DNA of 64,000 bases. Origin: Hydrogenoanaerobacterium saccharovorans. GTDB lineage: Bacteria; Bacillota; Clostridia; Oscillospirales; Ruminococcaceae. Positions 25,128 to 32,869 of the stretch are shown one piece after another. A program made the position numbers and the translations under genes. Every line of letters begins with the position of its first letter. Positions within the stretch are counted from its first letter, which is position 1. The stretch is from the NCBI RefSeq assembly GCF_003814745.1, contig NZ_RKRD01000001.1, positions 868,001 through 932,000 on the forward strand, given 5' to 3'. The notes beneath the pieces were generated by a model. That model worked only from the letters and a program-made list of their open reading frames with translations. It was not told the origin of the DNA and ran no database searches.

Positions 25128-27020
25128 ATGGCTACAAAACAATTTAAAGCAGAATCAAAACGTCTGCTGGATTTAATGATCAATTCAATTTATACCCACC
25201 GCGAAATATTTCTGCGCGAACTCATTTCCAACGCAAGCGATGCAATCGATAAGCTATACTATAAATCGCTCAGCGATGGCAGCACAGGCTTATCGCGCGA
25301 TGATTTCGCCATAAATCTTTCTGTGGATAAAGCTGCACGTACAATCACACTGAGCGATAACGGCTGCGGTATGACGAAAGAAGAACTTGAACAGAACCTT
25401 GGTACTATCGCCAAAAGCGGATCTTTGGCATTTAAAAAAGAAAATGCCGATAAAGAGAATAAAGACGATATTGACATTATTGGCCAATTCGGTGTTGGCT
25501 TTTATTCTGCATTTATGGTAGCAGACTGCGTTAAAGTAATCAGTAAGGTGTGTGGCAGCGACGAAGCATACTGCTGGGAGTCGCATGGTGTAGACGGTTA
25601 CACGATTGAACCCTGTGAAAAAGAAGGACATGGCACCGATGTTATCCTCACTGTGAAGACGAATAAAGATGAAGAAAACTACGATGAATTTCTGGAATCT
25701 TATCGCTTACAGCAAATCGTCCGCAAATACTCCGATTATATCCGTTACCCTATAAAGATGGAAGTTGAAAAACGCCGCCCCAAAGAGGGAGGAGAAGAAA
25801 ACGAAACCGAAACCTACACCGAGGTAGAAACCCTCAACAGTATGGTGCCGTTGTGGAAGAAAAACAAGAGCGAAATTACTGCGGAAGAGTACAACAACTT
25901 TTATAAAGAGAAGTTCTATGATTTTGAAGACCCCGCCAAGGTTATCCACAGCAGTACCGAGGGCAGTGCAACCTACAACGCGTTGCTGTTCATTCCTGCG
26001 CGCGCACCCTACAATTATTACACACGCGATTACGAAAAGGGTTTGCAGCTTTATGCCAGCGGCGTAATGATTATGGACAAGTGTGCCGACCTGCTGCCGG
26101 ATTGCTTCAGCTTTGTGCGCGGCTTGGTTGATTCGCAAGATTTAAGTCTCAACATCTCGCGTGAGATGCTGCAACACGACAGACAGCTTAAAATTATTGA
26201 GGGCAGGCTCGAAAAGAAAATTAAAAGCGAACTGCTTGCTATGCTCAACGGTGAGCGTGATAAATACGAGGCATTCTTTAAAAACTTTGGGTTGCAGCTA
26301 AAATACGGCGTATACAGCGAATACGGTGCGAAAAAAGATTTGCTCAAAGATTTGCTGCTGTTCTATTCCTCCAGCGAGAAAAAGCTGGTCACCATTGCGG
26401 AATACATCGGCAGAATGAAAGAGGACCAGAAGAATATCTACTATGCATCCGGTGAAACAGTTGAGCGTATTGATCACCTGCCGCAAATTGAATTGCTCAA
26501 AGATAAAGGCTATGAAATACTCTATCTCACCGATGATGTGGATGAATTTGCACTTACCATGATGCATGAATATGACGGTAAAGAGTTTAAGTCTGCCGCT
26601 AGCAGTGACTTAAACCTTGAAAGCGAAGAGGAAAAAGAAGCGGCAAAGAAGCAGACAGAAGATAACAAAGACCTGCTTGCTTTGATGAAAGAGGCATTGG
26701 GCGATAAAGTAACAGCAGTTTCCCTTTCACAACGTCTAAAAACGCATCCTGTTTGTCTTGCAAGCAAGGGGGCGCTATCGCTTGAAATGGAGAAAGTGCT
26801 CAATGCAATGCCGAATGACCAAAAGGTAAAAGCAGAGCGCGTGCTTGAAATCAACGCCAACCACCCCGTGTTCAACACACTTACCAAACTGTTTGACAGT
26901 GATAAAGATAAGGTGAAAACTTATGCTCATTTGCTGTATTCACAAGCAATGCTCATAGAGGGTATGCCGATTGAAGACCCTGTTGAGTTCTCGAACCAAA
27001 TTTGTGAGCTTATGGCTTAA
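25128..27020 (+). CDS. htpG: Molecular chaperone HtpG (Hsp90)
   Basis: A cytosolic ATP-dependent chaperone. The N-terminal GHKL ATPase domain has ELISNASDAIDKL (about residue 32), DNGCGMT (about 77) and GQFGVGFYSAFM (about 119). The middle domain and the C-terminal dimerisation domain follow, and the total of 630 residues is normal. ATG 25128 is used because GAAGGTGG lies upstream; the frame open from 25098 starts inside the CIRCE element and cannot be the start. Control by CIRCE/HrcA is seen directly upstream. It is a single-gene unit with a strong terminator. Confidence 0.97.
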   Translation: MATKQFKAESKRLLDLMINSIYTHREIFLRELISNASDAIDKLYYKSLSDGSTGLSRDDFAINLSVDKAARTITLSDNGCGMTKEELEQNLGTIAKSGSLAFKKENADKENKDDIDIIGQFGVGFYSAFMVADCVKVISKVCGSDEAYCWESHGVDGYTIEPCEKEGHGTDVILTVKTNKDEENYDEFLESYRLQQIVRKYSDYIRYPIKMEVEKRRPKEGGEENETETYTEVETLNSMVPLWKKNKSEITAEEYNNFYKEKFYDFEDPAKVIHSSTEGSATYNALLFIPARAPYNYYTRDYEKGLQLYASGVMIMDKCADLLPDCFSFVRGLVDSQDLSLNISREMLQHDRQLKIIEGRLEKKIKSELLAMLNGERDKYEAFFKNFGLQLKYGVYSEYGAKKDLLKDLLLFYSSSEKKLVTIAEYIGRMKEDQKNIYYASGETVERIDHLPQIELLKDKGYEILYLTDDVDEFALTMMHEYDGKEFKSAASSDLNLESEEEKEAAKKQTEDNKDLLALMKEALGDKVTAVSLSQRLKTHPVCLASKGALSLEMEKVLNAMPNDQKVKAERVLEINANHPVFNTLTKLFDSDKDKVKTYAHLLYSQAMLIEGMPIEDPVEFSNQICELMA

Positions 27021-27031
27021 GTATATAATAT

Positions 27032-27066
27032 AAAAGCAGAGTGCAGTCTGCTGCACTCTGCTTTTT
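27032..27066 (+). terminator. htpG terminator
   Basis: A perfect 15-pair stem has AAAAGCAGAGTGCAG and its complement around a 4-base loop, ending in a T-run. Confidence 0.92.
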
Positions 27067-27142
27067 ACGGTAATCTATCCAATATTTTATACGGGACTCT
27101 AATGATATTCCCCCTGAAAAGTGAAACTGATATTTATGTTTT

Positions 27143-27173
27143 AAGGAGCTGATCCTGCGATCAGCTCCTTTTT
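27143..27173 (+). terminator. Second hairpin terminator downstream of htpG
   Basis: AAGGAGCTGATC and GATCAGCTCCTT form a perfect 12-pair stem with a 4-base loop. TTT follows on the plus strand. It touches the stop of the convergent 74-residue gene; on the minus strand the T-run is poor. Confidence 0.75.
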
Positions 27174-27396
27174 AGTATATACTATTAATAAAATCAACGA
27201 TTTCGCCGTAGTCTGTAAAGGTTAATTTTCGGTCAAAAATATAAGACAGAGCATAATTACACTCTTTTATATCGTATAGCTGCCACTTGGTATCTCGCAG
27301 AGTTTGGATGATATAAAGGTTGGCGCTTGCATCTCTGAGGTCTGAAATAAACATATTGTTCTGTTCAGAAATTGCATCCAATATTACACCTTTCAT
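27172..27396 (-). CDS. Small protein of unknown function, divergent from XRE regulator
   Basis: A 74-residue soluble-looking protein, rich in Ile, Asp, Asn and Tyr, with no signal or membrane segment; I do not recognise a family. ATG 27396 (reverse) is chosen because GGGGGA lies 7 bases upstream. The longer frame back to 27471 would start between the -10 and -35 boxes and is rejected. It has a near-consensus promoter and a palindrome over the -35 box. The XRE-type regulator gene lies on the other strand 155 bases away, so repression by that protein is a reasonable inference. Confidence 0.6.
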   Translation of the reverse strand: MKGVILDAISEQNNMFISDLRDASANLYIIQTLRDTKWQLYDIKECNYALSYIFDRKLTFTDYGEIVDFINSIY

Positions 27397-27439
27397 ATCA
27401 TATTCCCCCAAATGCGATAAAATCGTACATAATAGTAAA

Positions 27440-27468
27440 ATTATATCATCTTCCCTGTGTGTAGTCAA
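27440..27468 (-). promoter_or_regulatory. Promoter of the 74-residue protein gene
   Basis: On the minus strand TTGACT (27463-27468) and TATAAT (27440-27445) are separated by exactly 17 bases, close to the sigma-A consensus. The -10 box lies about 45 bases before the ATG. Confidence 0.85.
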
Positions 27469-27475
27469 CACAGGG
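27453..27475. promoter_or_regulatory. Candidate operator, perfect palindrome over the -35 box
   Basis: CCCTGTGT, seven bases, ACACAGGG: both 8-base arms are perfect. The centre covers the minus-strand -35 hexamer, so a bound dimer would block polymerase. It is the only such repeat in the gap between the 74-residue gene and the XRE gene. Confidence 0.7.
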
Positions 27476-27550
27476 TGGATAATAATACATATTCAGTACA
27501 CTTAAAAGCGACTACAATGTATTAAACTATTATGGTAAGGAGGCGGGAAT

Positions 27551-27844
27551 ATGGTGTTTGATTTTGGTTATCGGCTGCGGGAGCTGCGAGAGCAGAAAAA
27601 TATGACACAAGTACAAGTAGCAAAACGCCTAAACCTCTCAAAAGCGACAATCAGCGGCTATGAAAATAACATTAAGACTCCTTCGCTAGAGGTGTTAAAA
27701 CATCTGGCAATCTTGTTTGAGGTTCCAACAGATTATCTTTTGGGTTTTGAAAACCGAAAAATGCTCATTATAGAAGGTTTGACAGAACATCAGCAAGAGA
27801 TATTAATAAAATTGATTTATGAGTTTAAAAAAAACAAGTCGTAA
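27551..27844 (+). CDS. XRE-family helix-turn-helix regulator
   Basis: A 97-residue DNA-binding protein. A Cro/CI-type helix-turn-helix occupies about residues 6-60, with the recognition region AKRLNLSKATISGYENNIKT and the typical FEVPTDYLLG end. The last 30 residues form a short helix-rich tail. AGGAGGCGGG precedes the ATG. It is divergent from the 74-residue gene, and the palindrome between them is the obvious target. No phage genes are nearby, so this looks like a stand-alone regulator rather than a prophage repressor. Confidence 0.85.
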   Translation: MVFDFGYRLRELREQKNMTQVQVAKRLNLSKATISGYENNIKTPSLEVLKHLAILFEVPTDYLLGFENRKMLIIEGLTEHQQEILIKLIYEFKKNKS

Positions 27845-27927
27845 AATATATTTTTATGGGAATCGTTTTCTGAAAAGAGTACGACTCTTTTTATTTATTA
27901 AAATTTAATCTCATATAAAAAAAGATA

Positions 27928-27956
27928 TTGACAAAGTACTTATTTGATTGTATTAT
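27928..27956 (+). promoter_or_regulatory. Promoter of the GntR-ABC operon
   Basis: TTGACA (27928-27933) and TATTAT (27951-27956) are separated by exactly 17 bases. The -10 box is inside the left arm of the operator. Confidence 0.85.
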
Positions 27957-27984
27957 TGTACTAACACCATAATACAATAATACA
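27949..27984. promoter_or_regulatory. Candidate GntR operator, 12-bp perfect inverted repeat
   Basis: TGTATTATTGTA, a 12-base spacer, and TACAATAATACA: both arms are perfect complements. The repeat covers the -10 box and the predicted start of transcription, and ends 13 bases before the GntR ATG. The position fits autorepression by the YtrA-type regulator it precedes. Confidence 0.82.
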
Positions 27985-27997
27985 GGGAGGCGAAAAG

Positions 27998-28366
27998 ATG
28001 AATTGGGATCTCAAATCAGATCGCCCCATATATACACAACTGGTTGAACAGATTGAGTTACGAATTGTGTCGGGGCAATATCATGCGGGCGAGCGGCTTC
28101 CCGCTGTGCGTGATATGGCAGCACAGGCAGAGGTGAACCCAAATACTATGCAAAAAGCTTTGGCAGAGCTGGAACGCAAAGGGCTTGTTTACACGCAACG
28201 TACCAGCGGCAGATATATTACGGAGGATGAGCAGATGATTCGGGGGCTTAAAGATTTATTGGCGCAAATGCAAATCAAAGAGTTTTTAGAGAAAATGAAT
28301 AACTTGGGTTTTACCAAACAAGAAACTCTGCAGTTAATTCAGCTAGTTATGGAGGGGAATGCTTAA
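27998..28366 (+). CDS. GntR family regulator, YtrA subfamily
   Basis: A repressor of 122 residues with a winged helix-turn-helix (about residues 10-75). The features are PIYTQLVEQIELRIVSGQY, LPAVRDMAAQAEVNPNTMQKAL and the GLVYTQRTSGRYI wing. A short dimerising helix pair makes up the last 45 residues, which is the YtrA form without a large effector domain. GGGAGG precedes the ATG. The stop overlaps the ABC gene's ATG by one base. Homologues regulate their own ABC operon, often responding to cell-wall stress in Bacillus; the signal here is unknown. Confidence 0.9.
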   Translation: MNWDLKSDRPIYTQLVEQIELRIVSGQYHAGERLPAVRDMAAQAEVNPNTMQKALAELERKGLVYTQRTSGRYITEDEQMIRGLKDLLAQMQIKEFLEKMNNLGFTKQETLQLIQLVMEGNA

Positions 28367-29064
28367 TGACACCAATTTTAGAGTGCAAATCACTTGTAAA
28401 GCGCTATGGAGGGCGAAATGCACTTGCCGGTATCAATCTTACCATTCATCGTGGAAGAATTGTAGGTCTGCTTGGCCCCAATGGAAGCGGCAAAACAACA
28501 ATGATTAAACTTGCAAGCGGGCTGCTTACACCCTCTGGCGGTGAGATTTTAATCAATGGCAATGCGCCCGGAGTTGAAACAAAAAAACATGTAAGCTATT
28601 TACCCGAACGTACTTATTTGGCAGACTGGATGAAAGTTGACGACATGCTGAAGATCTTTGCAGATTTTTATGAAGATTTCAACCTAAACAAAGCGGTGGA
28701 GATGTTGCAAAGATTAAACATTAATATAAACGACAGGCTCAAAACTATGTCGAAGGGTACGAAAGAGAAGGTTCAGTTGATTTTGGTAATGAGCCGTGAA
28801 GCAGACCTTTATCTGCTGGATGAACCGATTGGTGGTGTTGACCCTGCAGCACGCGATTATATTTTAAACACCATAATCAATAACTATAACGAGAATGCAA
28901 CCGTTATTATCTCTACCCACCTTATTTCGGATATCGAGCGTGTTTTGGATGATGTGGTTTTTATTAATCAGGGGCATATTGTACTTACCGATTCGGTAGA
29001 CGATATCCGCGAGGTGCAGGGTAAATCGGTAGATTCGCTGTTCAGGGAGGTGTTCAGATGCTAG
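28366..29064 (+). CDS. ABC transporter ATP-binding protein (YtrB-like)
   Basis: A 232-residue ATPase with Walker A GPNGSGKTT (about residue 40) and Walker B LYLLDEPIGGVDPAARD. The signature is degenerate (MSKGTKEKVQL in place of LSGGQ), as in the YtrB group. STHLISDIERVLDD holds the switch histidine. It is paired with the following permease, whose start overlaps by 7 bases, and is under the GntR regulator. The direction of transport and the substrate are unknown. Confidence 0.9.
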   Translation: MTPILECKSLVKRYGGRNALAGINLTIHRGRIVGLLGPNGSGKTTMIKLASGLLTPSGGEILINGNAPGVETKKHVSYLPERTYLADWMKVDDMLKIFADFYEDFNLNKAVEMLQRLNININDRLKTMSKGTKEKVQLILVMSREADLYLLDEPIGGVDPAARDYILNTIINNYNENATVIISTHLISDIERVLDDVVFINQGHIVLTDSVDDIREVQGKSVDSLFREVFRC

Positions 29065-29870
29065 GCAAACTGATGAAATATGAAATTAAGGCAACTGCGC
29101 GTTTTTTTCTTCCGTTATACGGCGCTTTGCTCGTTCTCGCAGTCATCAATAAGCTGTTTTTTTCGTTCAATATTTTTAACGAAGCAGATATTTTGTTCTT
29201 AGACCAATTCAGCGCTATACCAAGAGCACTTGCTTTGACTTTGTATATTGCTATTATTATTGCAATTTTTGTAATTACTGCAATTGTAATGATACATCGG
29301 TTTTATAAAAACTTGCTTGGTGATGAAGGATACCTGATGTTTACCTTACCGGTAAAGCCATGGATGAATATTGCCAATAAGCTGATTGTCTCGGTAATGT
29401 GGGTGATTATAAGCAGTTTCATTACTGTTTTTTCAATTTTCATTTTGGTTGTGAACAGCGAATTGCTCAGGGAGATCCCAAATGTAATTATCTTAACTTT
29501 CCGAGAAATCAATACCGAACTGGGTTTAAATGCAGGGCTGTTTATACTTGAAATGGGTCTAGCAGCAATTATTTCGATTGTGGTTAATATCTTACAGATT
29601 TATGCTGCTATCGCAATTGGTCAGTTGTGCAACAGCCATAAGCTGCTTGCATCGTTCGGTGCTTATCTTGCAATTAACATCGTTTTGCAAACGGTACTCA
29701 GCGTGTTTTTTGTTTCTGTTGCTGTTCTGTTCCCAAATTGGGAATCAATAAATCCAAGCTATGTTATGAATATGATTATGATTGGCGGTATAGTAATTAG
29801 TGCAGTAGTTGGTGCAGTATTTTACTTTGTCACTCATTATATCCTCGCAAATAAACTAAATTTGGAGTAA
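29058..29870 (+). CDS. ABC transporter permease (YtrC/ABC-2-like)
   Basis: A 270-residue membrane protein with about six hydrophobic segments: near residues 15-35, 55-80, 105-135, 160-185, 195-225 and 230-260. A conserved-looking EGYLMFTLPVK motif sits after the second span, as in bacterial ABC-2 type exporters of this operon class. GGGAGGTG lies before the ATG within the ATPase gene. It closes the GntR-ABC operon and is followed by a terminator. No binding protein is encoded, which fits an exporter or a signalling complex. Confidence 0.8.
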   Translation: MLGKLMKYEIKATARFFLPLYGALLVLAVINKLFFSFNIFNEADILFLDQFSAIPRALALTLYIAIIIAIFVITAIVMIHRFYKNLLGDEGYLMFTLPVKPWMNIANKLIVSVMWVIISSFITVFSIFILVVNSELLREIPNVIILTFREINTELGLNAGLFILEMGLAAIISIVVNILQIYAAIAIGQLCNSHKLLASFGAYLAINIVLQTVLSVFFVSVAVLFPNWESINPSYVMNMIMIGGIVISAVVGAVFYFVTHYILANKLNLE

Positions 29871-29911
29871 ACCGATAAAAGTCGGTTCTCATATAATAAC
29901 AATAACCCTAA

Positions 29912-29955
29912 ACACAAAAACACCTCCTGAAAAGGGGGTGTTTTTGTGTCTTAAA
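29912..29955. terminator. Bidirectional terminator, ABC permease and membrane protein genes
   Basis: A stem of about 16 pairs opens with ACACAAAAACACC and closes with GGTGTTTTTGTGT around a 6-base loop. T-runs lie on both strands. Confidence 0.88.
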
Positions 29956-29974
29956 ATTACCTTTAAAAACTGTA

Positions 29975-30643
29975 TCAGCGAAATTTCTTTTTCATATCCT
30001 TGTAACCTAACCAAACTATCCAAACATAAGCAATTGTTTTCGGAATCATCATCACACCGACGATGGGGTAGGTGCCGGCACAAAGTACTACGGGTATGTA
30101 AAAAGCAAATGAAAGTGTAACGGCAAGCCACAGCCAACGAAACGACCAGTCACTGTGTTTATGTGCCTGACGGTAAAATACAATAATCAAAAGCAGCCCC
30201 ATCAGCGCAAAAGGTATATTTCGAATGATGCCCCACAAAACAGGTGGTGTAGCATTTGTCCATTCGTTCTGCGGCAGCAAACAAAGTGCTGTGCGTATTG
30301 CTGCCAGTACGTAAATTGCAGCAGTAAGTCCGTTTTTATTTTTTATGCGGTAACGTATGTACCAAATGCGGTACAGCAGCACATAAAATGCAGTCATGGT
30401 AACAGATGTAATCAGCTTGCCGATACCCAGTGCAACTATGTTGGCTTCAAGCCCCGATGTCAAAAGAGCATAAGCGCGGGGTACCAAATGGAATGCATCA
30501 CCCACACCCAGCACAATCGCCATCCAGCCCCAAAGCTTATACTGGGGGTTTCCTCGGCATTGAATCAGCATCGCCATGCCAATTATTAAAATAGCAGTAA
30601 GGTAAGCAAAATCAAATCCTGCTTCGAAAATTGCACGAATCAT
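29975..30643 (-). CDS. Polytopic membrane protein of unknown function
   Basis: A 222-residue protein with about seven hydrophobic segments spread evenly, short loops and a basic C-terminal KDMKKKFR. No family is recognised. ATG 30643 (reverse) is used because CAGGAG lies 9 bases upstream; the longer frame back to 30721 has none. Landmarks for a search are GWMAIVLGVGDAFHLVPRA and WGIIRNIPFALMGLLLI. It is a single gene between two convergent/divergent units. A transporter, sensor or enzyme role cannot be separated on sequence alone. Confidence 0.72.
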   Translation of the reverse strand: MIRAIFEAGFDFAYLTAILIIGMAMLIQCRGNPQYKLWGWMAIVLGVGDAFHLVPRAYALLTSGLEANIVALGIGKLITSVTMTAFYVLLYRIWYIRYRIKNKNGLTAAIYVLAAIRTALCLLPQNEWTNATPPVLWGIIRNIPFALMGLLLIIVFYRQAHKHSDWSFRWLWLAVTLSFAFYIPVVLCAGTYPIVGVMMIPKTIAYVWIVWLGYKDMKKKFR

Positions 30644-30910
30644 AATAAAAACTCCTGTTAAATTGGAAAAGATAATTAATTTTAGTGAATATGAGTTAAA
30701 ATAGTATCTTTTATTATACACCCTGCATCAAGATAAGCCAACAATAATATTGAAGAATGGTTCTTCCATCTTTTTCCTACAGATATTTAGCTTAAATAAA
30801 AAGATAAAAAGACTTTATTCGGCATTATTCATGATGCTTTATGGAGTAAAATTTGGTAGGAATATCAAAATAATTCTAAAAAAAGAGACTGCTATTAGGA
30901 ATATTTGTGG

Positions 30911-30940
30911 TTGACGCAGTGACAACCTATATGTTAGAAT
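30911..30940 (+). promoter_or_regulatory. Promoter of the betaine-type ABC operon
   Basis: TTGACG (30911-30916) and TAGAAT (30935-30940) have an 18-base spacer. The predicted leader is about 50 bases. The rest of the 354-base gap (30644-30997) is AT-rich and holds nothing else I can name; GGTTG and CAACC at 30909 and 30923 form a small inverted repeat over the -35. Confidence 0.65.
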
Positions 30941-30997
30941 GGGGTTGTCGCCAAAAATTAGGATTGACAAAATTTGTTTTCCATGGGAGGGAAATGT

Positions 30998-32869
30998 ATG
31001 AAACGAACAATATCAATTGTACTTGTATTGGTACTTACAATTTCGGTGATTGCAGGCTTTTCGGGCTGTGCAAAAAAATCACGCGAAATTGTTTTTGCCG
31101 ATGTAGGTTGGGACAGCATCAAGTTTCACAATGCGGTTGCAGGGCTGATTGCTGAATCGGCTTTCGGGTATGCTTGGAGAGAAGTGCCCGGATCCACCCC
31201 AATCATGCATGAGGCGCTAAAAAAAGGTGAAGTTGATGTGCATATGGAGGAATGGACCGATAACCTCGCTACCTATGACTCCGACCTTGCCGCCGGGCTG
31301 TTTCAAGACCTCGGTACAAACTTCGGTGATAATAAACAGGGCTTTTATGTGCCGCGCTATGTTATAGAGGGCGACCCCGAACGTGGTATTGAGCCTGTTG
31401 CGCCAGACCTTAAAACGGTGCAGGATCTCAAAAAATATCCTCATCTCTTTCCGGACGATGAAAACCCAAGCAAAGGCAGAATTTATGGTGCAATACCCGG
31501 TTGGGAAATTGACGAAATTATGCACAATAAGGTAAAATTTTATGGGCTTGACAAAGACTATATTTATTTCCGCCCCGGTTCGGATGCAGCACTTTCTGCG
31601 GCATTTACTTCTGCTTATGAAAAGGGCAAGCCTACCGTCGGTTATTATTGGGAGCCCACCTGGTTGCTTGGCAAGTACGATATGGTTTTGCTGCAAGACA
31701 ATCCTTATACGGATGAAGCAAGTTATTCAGCGGGCAAAACCGAATGCCCTTCGGTAAATGTCACTATTGGTGTAAGCAACCAGTTTGCAAAAGATGCTCC
31801 TGAATTCTGTGAGTTTTTAAAAAAATACGAAACATCCAGTGCCCTAACCTCGGAGGCTTTGGCACATATGCAGGATACGGGAGACAATTACACCGATACT
31901 GCAAAATGGTTTTTGGCTGAGCACAGCGACTTGATTGACAAATGGCTGAGTGGCGAGCAGGCAGAACAAGTAAAAGGTGCGCTCGGTTTGACTGTAGAAA
32001 AGAAAAATTATTTTATGGATTTTCCGTTTACACTGCCTATCGACGTCGATGCATTTGATGCTTCGGTCAAAAGCTTCGCAGTACAGTTTGATGGATTTTT
32101 TAGCGCAATAAAAGATGGATTAAATGGGCTTATTGGTTTTATCTACGGTATACTAAGCATTATTCCTTGGTGGTTATTGATTGCAGTTGTATTTATAGGA
32201 GGATGGAAACTAACCGGTAAAGTACAGATTGGTTTGCTTTATTCGGCTCTGCTTTTTATCATTGGTATGATAGGATTATGGAGTTTGATGTACGAAACAT
32301 TATCCATTGTACTGGCATCGGTTGTAATTTCTCTTGCAATCGGTTTCCCGGTAGGCATTCTTGTTTCGGGCAGTGAACGGGCAAACACGATTGTCCGCCC
32401 GATACTGGATACGATGCAGACCATGCCTGTTTTCGTTTACCTAATCCCTGCGGTGCTGTTCTTTGGTTTAGGTAAGGCGCCTGCTGTAATTGCAACTACC
32501 ATTTATGCAGTAGTTCCCATTATCCGTCTTACCAGCCATGGTATCCGCCAAGTAGACCAAGAGGTAGTCGAGGCAGCCAGGTCATTCGGTTCTACCCGCT
32601 TTCAAAGCCTTTGGAAGGTGCAAATTCCGCAGGCAATGCCAACCATCCTTGCTGGTGTAAACCAAACCCTTATGATGGCAATGGCAATGGTGGTTACCTG
32701 TTCGATGATTGGTGCATCGGGGCTTGGCATGGAAGTGCTGATTGGTGTTAACCGTATTGAAATCGGGCGCGGACTGCTTGCCGGAATAGCAGTAGTAATT
32801 GTGGCAATATTAATGGACCGCCTGACGCAGGGCTGGTTCAAGAAAGGGGAGGGAAACGGTAATGGCTGA
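30998..32869 (+). CDS. Glycine betaine-type ABC transporter, binding protein fused to permease
   Basis: One 623-residue chain has two parts. First comes a lipoprotein signal with lipobox FSGC (Cys about residue 25) and an OpuAC-like binding domain (about 30-330, from IVFADVGWDSIKFHNAVAG). After a linker, from about residue 380, comes a ProW/OpuAB permease domain with about five or six spans and the coupling segment EAARSFGSTRFQSLWKVQIPQAMP. Compatible-solute uptake by this family is well known. In the Lactococcus OpuA fusion the order is permease first, so this order is reversed. ATG 30998 has GGGAGGGAA upstream. The ATPase gene overlaps the end by 8 bases. Confidence 0.85.
   Translation: MKRTISIVLVLVLTISVIAGFSGCAKKSREIVFADVGWDSIKFHNAVAGLIAESAFGYAWREVPGSTPIMHEALKKGEVDVHMEEWTDNLATYDSDLAAGLFQDLGTNFGDNKQGFYVPRYVIEGDPERGIEPVAPDLKTVQDLKKYPHLFPDDENPSKGRIYGAIPGWEIDEIMHNKVKFYGLDKDYIYFRPGSDAALSAAFTSAYEKGKPTVGYYWEPTWLLGKYDMVLLQDNPYTDEASYSAGKTECPSVNVTIGVSNQFAKDAPEFCEFLKKYETSSALTSEALAHMQDTGDNYTDTAKWFLAEHSDLIDKWLSGEQAEQVKGALGLTVEKKNYFMDFPFTLPIDVDAFDASVKSFAVQFDGFFSAIKDGLNGLIGFIYGILSIIPWWLLIAVVFIGGWKLTGKVQIGLLYSALLFIIGMIGLWSLMYETLSIVLASVVISLAIGFPVGILVSGSERANTIVRPILDTMQTMPVFVYLIPAVLFFGLGKAPAVIATTIYAVVPIIRLTSHGIRQVDQEVVEAARSFGSTRFQSLWKVQIPQAMPTILAGVNQTLMMAMAMVVTCSMIGASGLGMEVLIGVNRIEIGRGLLAGIAVVIVAILMDRLTQGWFKKGEGNGNG

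Noticed and set aside
27397..27471. Longer start for the 74-residue protein
   Set aside because: The upstream part covers the gene's own -10 and spacer, so it is not in the transcript.
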